Assembly: GCA_947165805.1 (NCBI GenBank)
Contig: CAMVBT010000162.1
Coordinates: 1 to 5,955, forward strand
Source: an uncultured Clostridia bacterium
GTDB taxonomy: Bacteria; Bacillota; Clostridia; Oscillospirales; Ruminococcaceae
Direction of reading: 5' to 3'
DNA: 5,955 bases
This document shows positions 1-5,954 of this stretch, one piece after another. A model generated the notes under the pieces. It was not told the DNA's origin. It did not search any database and saw only the letters and a program-made list of their open reading frames with translations. The first letter of the stretch is position 1, and the number at the start of each line of letters is the position of its first letter. The position numbers and the translations under genes were made by a program.

Positions 1-352
1 TGTCCACAGGTGTTACTAAAGTTATCTTCTCCCAATCCTCATAAAGAGTCTTTACAAACCGTACTGCCTGTGTACCCAATCCTTTGCCCTGATACTCCGG
101 AACGATGCACAGGCAGGTTATCTCATACACTCCCGGTCCCTGCATTTTACAGGAAACGCATCCGACAGGTCTGTCATCGCACAGTATGATATATTTCGGA
201 TGATCTGCAATTGATGCTTTCATCATTTCTGTCGTTTTACCGTACCCGGGGCACGCGCCGAATCTTATATGATCGCTGTAAAATGAAGCATTGTAGATAT
301 TTATAAGCATTTCCGCGTCTTCTGCTACGGCTTTTCTGTATTCTGTTGTCAC
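1..352 (-). CDS. GNAT-family N-acetyltransferase, N-terminal part (runs off left edge)
   Basis: The minus strand encodes 117 complete codons from a GTG start at 352-350, and the frame stays open to the window edge, so the C-terminus is missing. The protein starts MTTEYRKAVAEDAEMLINIY, a typical GNAT first strand and helix. Residues 81-100 hold motif A, the acetyl-CoA pyrophosphate-binding loop, as IVPEYQGKGLGTQAV (Q88-G89-K90-G91-L92-G93). Residues 54-68 (YIILCDDRPVGCVSC) form the preceding beta hairpin. GNAT enzymes transfer acetyl from acetyl-CoA to an amine; the substrate cannot be told from this fragment. It is rich in cysteine (C34, C58, C65, C68, C80, C82). The GTG start is chosen because GAGGAG lies 10 nt upstream and GTG gives the standard GNAT N-terminus. 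It is divergent from the transporter operon, with its own promoter at 391-419. A role tied to that operon is possible but unsupported. Confidence 0.9.
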   Translation of the reverse strand, partial: MTTEYRKAVAEDAEMLINIYNASFYSDHIRFGACPGYGKTTEMMKASIADHPKYIILCDDRPVGCVSCKMQGPGVYEITCLCIVPEYQGKGLGTQAVRFVKTLYEDWEKITLVTPVD

Positions 353-362
353 AGTCTGTCAA

Positions 363-368
363 CTCCTC
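363..368 (-). promoter_or_regulatory. Ribosome binding site deciding the GTG start of the acetyltransferase
   Basis: On the minus strand this reads GAGGAG, with a 10-nt spacer to the GTG at 352. A TTG at 362-360 directly follows the box, but it is too close to the box and in a different frame. GTG is therefore the supported start. Confidence 0.7.
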
Positions 369-390
369 GGCTCCCGATCTGTTATATCAA

Positions 391-419
391 ATTATACCAC
401 ATAGATCAGAAAAAAGCAA
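391..419 (-). promoter_or_regulatory. Sigma-A promoter of the acetyltransferase gene
   Basis: Read on the minus strand, -35 TTGCTT (419-414), a 17-bp spacer and -10 TATAAT (396-391). The -10 is preceded by TGG, so it is an extended -10 (TGGTATAAT). Transcription should begin near 384, giving a leader of about 30 nt that contains the GAGGAG box. The -35 lies only 1 bp from the dyad element at 421-452, so a protein bound there would sit just upstream of this promoter. Confidence 0.75.
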
Positions 420-420
420 A

Positions 421-452
421 TGAAATTATTTAATGATTATTTAATAATTTCA
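421..452. repeat. 32-bp imperfect palindrome between divergent promoters
   Basis: TGAAATTATT (421-430) and AATAATTTCA (443-452) are exact reverse complements. Continuing inward, four of the six central pairs also match, so 14 of 16 positions are symmetric about 436/437. The element fills the gap between the two opposed promoters and covers the -35 position of the operon promoter. It has no T tract in a terminator-like position and is not G+C-rich, so a DNA operator is more likely than a terminator. The sequence is very AT-rich, which raises the chance of accidental symmetry. Confidence 0.55.
425..445 (+). promoter_or_regulatory. Candidate response-regulator operator: two 10-bp direct repeats, 11-bp period
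   Basis: ATTATTTAAT occurs at 425-434 and again, without mismatch, at 436-445, so the repeats start 11 bp apart, one helical turn. A third, degenerate unit could follow at 447-456 (6 of 10 matches). Exactly 10 bp separate the second repeat from the -10 hexamer at 456. OmpR/PhoB-type regulators bind such tandem repeats as head-to-tail dimers, and the E. coli pho box likewise has an 11-bp period and lies about 10 bp upstream of the -10. The operon encodes such a regulator (3929-4591), so autoregulation is the natural inference. Binding has not been shown. Confidence 0.5.
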
Positions 453-461
453 TGATATAAT
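433..461 (+). promoter_or_regulatory. Operon promoter: extended -10, poor -35
   Basis: The -10 hexamer TATAAT is at 456-461, preceded by TGA at 453-455, giving an extended -10. With a 17-bp spacer the -35 would be ATGATT (433-438), a poor match to TTGACA, and other spacings do no better. Weak -35 plus extended -10 suits a promoter that needs an activator, and the direct repeats overlap that -35. Transcription should start near 468, leaving a leader of about 39 nt with GGAGG at 494-498, 8 nt before the first ATG. Confidence 0.65.
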
Positions 462-506
462 AAAAGCATAAGGTAAGGAAACAACAACAGAACGGAGGAA
501 AAGCTC

Positions 507-770
507 ATGAACAGAACAGTATTTATCAGGCAGCTCGCGGAGACCGCAAACATCACCGAAGAACAGGCTGTGCAGGTAAACGAAATAATGGAATCCCACC
601 ACTTAGCAGGAAAGAACAGCAAGCTCGCCGTTGTTGCAGAGATAAAAGAAAAACTCGACACCGACGATGAAACTGCAAAGCAGATATCGGACACAGCATC
701 GCAGCTGATCGCATCGAACATCAGGAACAAGCTGCTGCACCCCTTCGGCGGCAACGACGAGGACAAATAA
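507..770 (+). CDS. Small helical protein of unknown function, first gene of the operon
   Basis: 87 aa, starting at an ATG with a strong GGAGG Shine-Dalgarno 8 nt upstream (494-498). I do not recognise a named family. There is no signal peptide or membrane segment, so it is probably cytoplasmic. The sequence looks almost wholly alpha-helical and charged. Residues 15-28 (NITEEQAVQVNEIM) and 51-64 (DTDDETAKQISDTA) align at a 36-residue offset (shared E19/E55, A21/A57, Q23/Q59, with several acidic or aliphatic matches), which suggests two related helical segments. The C-terminus is NIRNKLLHPFGG followed by an acidic tail. The first 30 residues faintly resemble the N-terminal helices of HU, but the HU beta arms are missing. 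It is separated from the permease by 13 nt and so should be co-transcribed with it. Possible roles are a transporter accessory or a regulator, but nothing in the sequence decides this. Confidence 0.85.
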   Translation: MNRTVFIRQLAETANITEEQAVQVNEIMESHHLAGKNSKLAVVAEIKEKLDTDDETAKQISDTASQLIASNIRNKLLHPFGGNDEDK

Positions 771-783
771 GAAAGGTGATACG

Positions 784-3156
784 ATGTATCTGAATATACT
801 GAAAAAAGATCTGAAACGCAAGAAGACCATGAACGTGATAGTGCTGCTTTTCGTGATACTCTCGGCGATGTTCGCAGCAAGCAGCGTGAACAACATCATT
901 GCGGTATCGACGGGTATAGACTATTACTTTGAAAAGGCGGGAATGTCCGACTACTTCGTAGTCACGCTCGACAGCGCAAATTCCGATATGGAGCAGAGGC
1001 TGCTGAATGAGCCGTATGTCACCGATGTCCGCCGCGAACCCGCATTGTTCGCCGACAGAACGAATTTCAAGCGAAACGGCGAATACCTTGCCGATACCAC
1101 AAACACGATCTTCATAATGTCGGTGGACAAAACGAAGCTGAACTACTTTGACTCCGCCAATGAAAATATCACCGCCGTTGAACGCGGCAAAGCGTATATC
1201 TCGGGAAACGTCCCCAAAATGAGCGGTATCGGGGTCGGCGATAAATTCACGGTGAAGTTCGGAAACGCGGAGCTTGAACTTGAATACGCGGGCTTTGCGA
1301 AAGACGCGTTCCTCGGTGCCGAATTTGCGGCGAACACTCGCTTTATACTGAACTCGCAGGATTACGCAGTGCTTAACTCCGATGAATACGCAGAACTCTC
1401 CGCCGGAAGCACCTACTATATCGACACCGACGATGTACCCGCCCTCGAAGCGTCGCTTGCCGATGCGAACGGCATACTGCTGAGCATAGATGTCGGGCAG
1501 ATGAGACTCGCGTATGTGATGTCGATGATCGTGGCTGCACTGCTGCTGATAGTAAGCGTTTGCCTGATACTTGCCGCATTCGTGGTGCTGAAGTTCACTA
1601 TCGGCTTCACACTGGAGGAAGAGTTCCGCGAGATCGGCGTAATGAAGGCTATCGGCATAAAGAACAGCCGGATACGCGGACTTTATCTTGTAAAATATCT
1701 CGGTATCTCCATAGTCGGTGCGCTGATAGGATTTATATGCAGTCTCCCCTTCGGCGATATGCTGCTCGCAAGTGTTTCCGAAACAATGGTGCTCGGAACG
1801 GAGAATTCTGCGCTTACAGCGCTGCTGTGCTGCATCGCGGTAGTAGGTATCATAATGCTGTTCTGCTGGGGCAGCACCCGCAGGATAAAGAAGATGTCGC
1901 CTATCGACGCTGTCCGCAGCGGACAGACCGGTGAGCGCTTCCGCAAGAAGAGCATAATGCACCTCGGTAAAAACCGTCTCGGTGCAGTCCCGTTCCTCGC
2001 GCTCAACGACATCATCAGCAGCCCGAAGCAATACGGCATAATCACCGTCGTATTCGCGATCCTGCTTATGTTGGTAATGATACTCGCAAACACGGCAAAT
2101 ACGCTGAACAGCGAAAAGCTGCTTTTCCTGTTCGGGACAACAAAAAGCGATGTGTACATAACAATGACCGGCGATGTTATGGAAGCTATGGGCGACCCAG
2201 CTAACGGGAACGAACGTCTCCGGCATTCATTCGATGAGCTCGAAAAGACGCTTGCCGAAAACGGTATGCCCGGCAAAATACACGTTGAAAGAATGTACAC
2301 GATACCGGTGAGCTTCGGCTGCGAAAAGACGAATATGGTATTCCAGATATGCCCTCAGACCCACGCTTCCGATTATGTTTATGAGGAAGGCACAGCGCCA
2401 ATGTATGACAACGAGATCGCACTCACATACCCGGTCGCCGAACGACTTGGCGCAAGGATAGGCGATACCGTGACCCTGACGGTGAATGGTGAGAACAGAA
2501 AATGCATCATAACAGCTCTTTTCCAGAGTTTCGGGCAGCTCGGAAAGACAGGGAGACTGCATGAAAGCTTTGATGTGAACGGGCTTCAACCTTCGTCTGC
2601 GTATTCCTTTCAGATAGACTTCGACGATCACCCGGGCAAAGACGAGATCGACAGGCGGGTAGAGCTGCTCAAGGACATTTATGACACGAAAAATGTATTC
2701 AATGCCGCGGAGTTCGTCAAGGACTGCACCGGTACGTCGGACACTATTGCGGCGGTAAAGAATATGATACTTATTGTTACTCTCCTGATAGTCATACTGA
2801 TAGCCGTGCTTATGGAGCGCTCGTTCATCTCCCGCGAGAAAGCGGAGATAGCGCTTATGAAGGCGATAGGTTTTAAGAACAGCTCGGTCATAGCGCACCA
2901 CACCCTGCGCTTTGCGGCAGTGGCTGTATTGTCTTCCCTGCTTGCCGGCGCACTGTGCCTGCCGCTCACGAAGCTGACGATAGACCCGATAATGGGCATC
3001 ATGGGCGCGGTGAACGGCGTGGGCTATGAGGTAAGAGCAGCGGAGATATTCGTGCTCTACCCGCTGATAACAATTGCCGTAACGGTACTTGCGGCGGCAG
3101 CGACAGCCCTTTACACCAACACCATAAAGTCTTCTGACACAGCGGATATCGAATAA
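784..3156 (+). CDS. ABC transporter permease with two FtsX domains (MacB/BceAB superfamily)
   Basis: 790 aa, with AAAGGTGAT just upstream (772-780) supporting this ATG. Eight membrane segments are visible, near residues 17-38, 243-272, 305-327, 343-363, 419-438, 661-680, 710-731 and 755-780. They form two copies of the same module: one helix, a large extracytoplasmic domain (about 42-240 and 440-658), then three helices. The cytoplasmic coupling element recurs as REIGVMKAIGIKNS (first module) and AEIALMKAIGFKNS (second). The first module ends in the typical IKKMSPIDAVR (368-378); the equivalent in the second is degenerate (IKSSDTADIE at the C-terminus). Each extracytoplasmic domain has a beta segment of the kind seen in this superfamily (GVGDKFTVKF; RIGDTVTLTV near 558-567). 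The partner is the ATPase that starts 12 nt downstream. Relatives act on antimicrobial peptides, envelope lipids or lipoproteins, often by mechanotransmission; the substrate here is unknown. It has 8 rather than BceB's 10 helices. Confidence 0.93.
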   Translation: MYLNILKKDLKRKKTMNVIVLLFVILSAMFAASSVNNIIAVSTGIDYYFEKAGMSDYFVVTLDSANSDMEQRLLNEPYVTDVRREPALFADRTNFKRNGEYLADTTNTIFIMSVDKTKLNYFDSANENITAVERGKAYISGNVPKMSGIGVGDKFTVKFGNAELELEYAGFAKDAFLGAEFAANTRFILNSQDYAVLNSDEYAELSAGSTYYIDTDDVPALEASLADANGILLSIDVGQMRLAYVMSMIVAALLLIVSVCLILAAFVVLKFTIGFTLEEEFREIGVMKAIGIKNSRIRGLYLVKYLGISIVGALIGFICSLPFGDMLLASVSETMVLGTENSALTALLCCIAVVGIIMLFCWGSTRRIKKMSPIDAVRSGQTGERFRKKSIMHLGKNRLGAVPFLALNDIISSPKQYGIITVVFAILLMLVMILANTANTLNSEKLLFLFGTTKSDVYITMTGDVMEAMGDPANGNERLRHSFDELEKTLAENGMPGKIHVERMYTIPVSFGCEKTNMVFQICPQTHASDYVYEEGTAPMYDNEIALTYPVAERLGARIGDTVTLTVNGENRKCIITALFQSFGQLGKTGRLHESFDVNGLQPSSAYSFQIDFDDHPGKDEIDRRVELLKDIYDTKNVFNAAEFVKDCTGTSDTIAAVKNMILIVTLLIVILIAVLMERSFISREKAEIALMKAIGFKNSSVIAHHTLRFAAVAVLSSLLAGALCLPLTKLTIDPIMGIMGAVNGVGYEVRAAEIFVLYPLITIAVTVLAAAATALYTNTIKSSDTADIE

Positions 3157-3168
3157 GGAGAACGGACA

Positions 3169-3927
3169 ATGGAAAAGATACTCGAAGTAAAAGACCTCTG
3201 CAAGACATACATAGTCAACAAGCGTCAGAACAACGTACTGCGCAACGTTGATCTCAGCATATCCGAGGGCGAAATGGTCGCGGTAATGGGACCGTCGGGC
3301 TCGGGCAAGTCTACCCTGCTCTACACGGTCTCGGGAATGGACAGAATGACCGCGGGGACAGTGAAGTTCTGCGGGAAGGATATCTCGAAGCTGAAAGACG
3401 ACGAGCTCGCGAAGCTGCGCCTTGACGATATGGGCTTCATATTCCAGCAGATGTATATGCTGAAAAACCTGACTGTGCTTGACAACGTGATACTTCCCGC
3501 CTGCAAGACCGACAAGAGGAAGGAGAGCCGCGCGGAGATAACCGGACGCGGCCGTGCGCTGATGCGCAGGCTCGGTATAGAGGACACAGCCGACAATGAC
3601 ATCAACGAGGTCTCGGGCGGTCAGCTCCAGCGCGCGTGCATCTGCCGCAGCATGATAAACGACCCGAAGATGATCTTTGCCGACGAGCCGACCGGAGCGC
3701 TCAACCGGGCATCTTCCGATGAGGTAATGGAAGAGCTGACCAAGCTCAACGAGGACGGCACGACAATAATGCTCGTTACTCACGACGCAAAAGTAGCGGC
3801 AAAATGCACAAGAGTATTATTTATAGTTGACGGGAACATAAAAGGGGAGTATAATATAAAGAAAGAAGACACGATCCGCGACCGCGAGCGCGGACTTAAT
3901 AACTGGCTTATGGAAATGGGTTGGTGA
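3169..3927 (+). CDS. ABC transporter ATP-binding protein, partner of the FtsX permease
   Basis: 252 aa, a complete nucleotide-binding domain. Walker A is GPSGSGKST (41-49), the Q-loop FQQ (92-94), the signature VSGGQLQR (148-155), Walker B KMIFADEPTGAL (167-178) with catalytic Glu173, and the H-switch VTHD with His205. The D-loop reads ALNRASS, with Asn179 in place of the usual Asp, as I recall from BceA-like ATPases. MYMLKNLTVLDNV (95-107) is characteristic of the MacB/LolD/BceA group. After the core comes a charged tail ending LNNWLMEMGW. It should dimerise and drive the 8-TM permease encoded just upstream. The Shine-Dalgarno TAAGGAG (3154-3160) overlaps the permease stop codon and lies 8 nt from the ATG. 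Its stop is followed after 1 nt by the response-regulator start. The AT-rich codons around 3811-3860 carry an internal promoter. Confidence 0.96.
   Translation: MEKILEVKDLCKTYIVNKRQNNVLRNVDLSISEGEMVAVMGPSGSGKSTLLYTVSGMDRMTAGTVKFCGKDISKLKDDELAKLRLDDMGFIFQQMYMLKNLTVLDNVILPACKTDKRKESRAEITGRGRALMRRLGIEDTADNDINEVSGGQLQRACICRSMINDPKMIFADEPTGALNRASSDEVMEELTKLNEDGTTIMLVTHDAKVAAKCTRVLFIVDGNIKGEYNIKKEDTIRDRERGLNNWLMEMGW
3816..3855 (+). promoter_or_regulatory. Internal promoter within the ATPase gene, driving the two-component genes
   Basis: TTGACG (3827-3832), a 17-bp spacer and TATAAT (3850-3855) make a near-consensus sigma-A promoter inside the ATPase reading frame. Transcription would start near 3862, about 67 nt before the regulator start. 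ATTATTTA at 3816-3823, directly upstream of the -35, matches the first 8 bases of the repeat unit in the operon operator. The stretch is distinctly AT-rich compared with the coding DNA around it. Activity is inferred from sequence only. Confidence 0.55.
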
Positions 3928-3928
3928 C

Positions 3929-4591
3929 GTGGATATACTTATAGTCGAAGACAACAAAGAATTGCAGCAGCTCCTTACCGATTTTCTGCGTGCCGACGGG
4001 TACACCGTCAGTGCCGCGGAAAACGGTGAAAAAGCCTTGTCTCTGTACGAAAAGTACGGGGCAAGGCTTGTTCTGCTCGATATAAACCTGCCGGGCATCG
4101 ACGGATTCGCGGTGTGCGAAGCGATACGCAAGAGCGGCAACACTCCGATCATTATGCTGACCGCCCGGGTCAGCAAGGAGGACAAGCTGAACGGCCTTAT
4201 CCTCGGCGCCGACGATTACATAGAAAAGCCCTACGATATCGACATACTGCTCGCGAAAATTAAGGGCATATTCCGGCGCAGATTTGCCGATGACAAGATG
4301 ACCGAGGGAGACCTTATCCTCGACCTCGCGGCGGAGAGGGCTATAAAGAACGGAACTCCCCTCGAAATGACGGCAAAAGAGTTCGAGCTGCTGAAAATGC
4401 TGATTGAAAACAAAGGTCAGACGCTCACCAAGGAGCGCCTGTTCAACGCGGTATGGGGCATAGACAGCGATTCTGAGCAGCAGACGCTCACCGTGCATAT
4501 AAACCGGCTGCGCGAGAAGATCGAGCAGGATCCGAAAAGACCGGTACATATTCTGACAGTGTGGGGTAAGGGCTACCGCTGGGAAAGCTGA
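3929..4591 (+). CDS. OmpR/PhoB-family response regulator
   Basis: 220 aa, full length for the family. The receiver domain (about 2-115) has the acidic pair E7-D8, phospho-acceptor D51 in LLDINLPGIDGF, switch residue T78 (IIMLTAR) and K100 (YIEKPYD). The C-terminal winged helix (about 125-218) has MTAKEFELLKML (147-158), the recognition helix TLTVHINRLREKI (186-198) and the terminal hairpin ending GKGYRWES. The start is a GTG, 1 nt after the ATPase stop; it is chosen because it gives the canonical MDILIVEDN beginning. No strong Shine-Dalgarno lies upstream (only weak GGAAATGGG, 3912-3920), so translation is probably coupled to the ATPase gene. It should be phosphorylated by the adjacent kinase and bind DNA as a head-to-tail dimer. 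The likely target is the 11-bp-period repeat at 425-445 in the operon promoter. Confidence 0.96.
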   Translation: MDILIVEDNKELQQLLTDFLRADGYTVSAAENGEKALSLYEKYGARLVLLDINLPGIDGFAVCEAIRKSGNTPIIMLTARVSKEDKLNGLILGADDYIEKPYDIDILLAKIKGIFRRRFADDKMTEGDLILDLAAERAIKNGTPLEMTAKEFELLKMLIENKGQTLTKERLFNAVWGIDSDSEQQTLTVHINRLREKIEQDPKRPVHILTVWGKGYRWES

Positions 4592-4592
4592 T

Positions 4593-5804
4593 ATGAAGAA
4601 ATTTGACAGACTTATCATTATTGTGACGGTGCTGATAGCGGCAGTGTTTATAGTCATAAACTCTGTTCCCGATGCCGACAGCGGCACGAAAAAGCACAAC
4701 GTCGAGATAAACCGTGTTGTCCGGGTGGTCGCCGACACCGGAGAGATCCCCGATACAGGCTGCTATGAGACACTTGTCGGGATATATCCGCAGACCGGCG
4801 GCGAGAGCTTTTACGTCTCACGGAACGATTATGTCATACGCGAGATAAACGGGAAACTATACCGTATCGAGTATGAGGAAAAAAACAGGGATAACGGGAG
4901 GCTGTACGCGAACTGCACTGCAGCGGCATTCGCGGTGATGCTTCTCGGTACGCTGATCTATCTGCGGCAGACCGTTATAAAGCCGTTCGCCGAGATACGG
5001 GAGATGCCGCTCGAGCTTGCGAAGGGCGACCTCGCAGTGCCGCTGAAGGAGCGGAAAAGCGGGTATTTCGGGCGTTTCATCTGGGGGCTCGATATGCTGC
5101 GCGAAAAGCTTGAGCATACGAAGCAGACGGAGCTGGAGCTGCAAAAAGAAAAAAAGACGATGCTTATGTCACTGTCCCACGACATAAAGACGCCGCTGTC
5201 CGCGATAAAGCTCTCCGCGCAGGCGCTCAGCCGCGGGCTCTACCCCGATCCCGGAAAGCAGCGTGAAACCGCGGAAAGGATCGCAGCAAACGCGGTAGAG
5301 ATCGAAAAGATGGTCGGCGAGATAATGCGCGCGAACACCGAAGACATAATGCGCTTTGATGTTAAGGACGGCGAGTTTTATTTATCCGAGGTGACGGAGC
5401 GGGTAAAAACGTTCTTCGTGGACAAGCTGTCGGGGACGGTATTTACCGTTGCGGAGTTCCCGGACTGCATCATAAGCGGCGATGCCGACAGGCTTGGCGA
5501 GGTACTGCGGAACATCATCGAAAACGCGATAAAATACGGCGACGGCCATTATATCCGCGTCACATTCTCCGACGAGGAGGACTGCCGCCTTGTGACCGTC
5601 TCGAACAGCGGGTGTACCCTGCCCGAAGACGAGCTCCCGCATATCTTCGACAGCTTCTGGCGCGGTTCCAACGCGGGCTCCAAGGACGGCAGCGGTCTCG
5701 GATTGTACATCTGCCGCAGTCTTATGTCGGCAATGGGAGGCGATATTTTCGCGGAGATATGTGACGGCGAGATGCGGGTGACTGTTGTTTGCAGGAAAAG
5801 ATAG
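4593..5804 (+). CDS. Membrane sensor histidine kinase with extracytoplasmic sensor and HAMP domain
   Basis: 403 aa. TM1 is at about 8-24 and TM2 at about 108-124; between them lies an ~83-residue extracytoplasmic sensor of no family I recognise. A HAMP linker follows (about 125-175, with KPF at 130-132 and LELAKGDLAVPL at 140-151), then the HisKA helix with phospho-acceptor H196 in SHDIKTPL (195-202). The HATPase domain has the N box NIIENAIKY (307-315, N311), an F box HIFDSFWRG (350-358) and the G2 box DGSGLGLYI (365-373). The G1 box reads NSG (338-340) where DxGxG is usual. The kinase should phosphorylate the preceding regulator on D51. The ATG follows the regulator stop by 1 nt with only a weak GGGAAAG before it, which suggests coupled translation. 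The signal sensed is unknown. The large sensor loop sets it apart from the BceS type, which senses through its transporter. Confidence 0.95.
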   Translation: MKKFDRLIIIVTVLIAAVFIVINSVPDADSGTKKHNVEINRVVRVVADTGEIPDTGCYETLVGIYPQTGGESFYVSRNDYVIREINGKLYRIEYEEKNRDNGRLYANCTAAAFAVMLLGTLIYLRQTVIKPFAEIREMPLELAKGDLAVPLKERKSGYFGRFIWGLDMLREKLEHTKQTELELQKEKKTMLMSLSHDIKTPLSAIKLSAQALSRGLYPDPGKQRETAERIAANAVEIEKMVGEIMRANTEDIMRFDVKDGEFYLSEVTERVKTFFVDKLSGTVFTVAEFPDCIISGDADRLGEVLRNIIENAIKYGDGHYIRVTFSDEEDCRLVTVSNSGCTLPEDELPHIFDSFWRGSNAGSKDGSGLGLYICRSLMSAMGGDIFAEICDGEMRVTVVCRKR

Positions 5805-5925
5805 GATCTCGGATCAATATTTTCCATTGTATAAAGCGATATACGGGAGTATAGTACATTCGGATAAAAACGGACAGAACAAAAGCTCCAGACAGCGGTA
5901 TGAACCGAACCAGTAAAAACGTACA
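5805..5925. other. Intergenic segment without a recognisable terminator
   Basis: This stretch follows the kinase stop codon. I see only short, weak inverted repeats (GTATA/TATAC at 5829-5844; CGGT/ACCG at 5896-5907), none G+C-rich or followed by a T run. An intrinsic terminator for the operon is therefore not evident, and read-through towards the next gene or factor-dependent termination is possible. No gene is supported on either strand. Confidence 0.45.
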
Positions 5926-5954
5926 GTGACAAAAACACCCTCCTATGGTATAAT
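5926..5954 (+). promoter_or_regulatory. Strong sigma-A promoter reading out of the right edge
   Basis: The -35 is GTGACA (5926-5931, one mismatch from TTGACA), followed by a 17-bp spacer and -10 TATAAT (5949-5954). The -10 is extended by TGG (5946-5948), giving TGGTATAAT, the same nine bases as in the acetyltransferase promoter. The gene or RNA it drives lies beyond the window, so the operon probably ends at the kinase gene. Confidence 0.65.

Noticed and set aside
360..362. TTG as the acetyltransferase start
   Set aside because: It directly follows the GAGGAG box and is in another frame from the GNAT motif. GTG at 352 fits both spacing and frame.
507..770. HU/IHF-type DNA-binding protein
   Set aside because: The start MNRTVFIRQLAETANITEEQ resembles the HU N-terminus, but the beta-arm region with its conserved RNP motif is absent; the rest is helical.
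721..2226. Long open frame (501 codons) on the minus strand opposite the permease
   Set aside because: It is the reverse-strand shadow of a clear membrane-protein gene, with unnatural His/Tyr/Cys/Arg-rich composition, no recognisable domain and no supported start.
2227..3783. Second long open frame (518 codons) on the minus strand opposite the permease end and ATPase
   Set aside because: It runs antisense through the invariant Walker A and signature motifs of the ATPase; composition is Tyr/His/Arg-rich and no family is visible.
784..5804. Naming the operon bceAB-RS (bacitracin-type detoxification)
   Set aside because: Gene content is similar, but the permease has 8 rather than 10 TM segments with two external domains, and the kinase has a large sensor loop. 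A bce gene name would be over-annotation.
5829..5844. Hairpin GTATA/TATAC as an operon terminator
   Set aside because: Five A/T-rich pairs with no T run following it; too weak for an intrinsic terminator.
5827..5855. Additional plus-strand promoter TTGTAT-N17-TATAGT
   Set aside because: The -35 matches only 3 of 6 bases and there is no extended -10. A far better promoter lies at 5926-5954.
5549..5938. Minus-strand frame starting at GTG right behind a GGAGG box
   Set aside because: The box directly abuts the GTG, leaving no spacer, and the frame then runs antisense through the kinase ATP-binding domain. No domain is recognisable.
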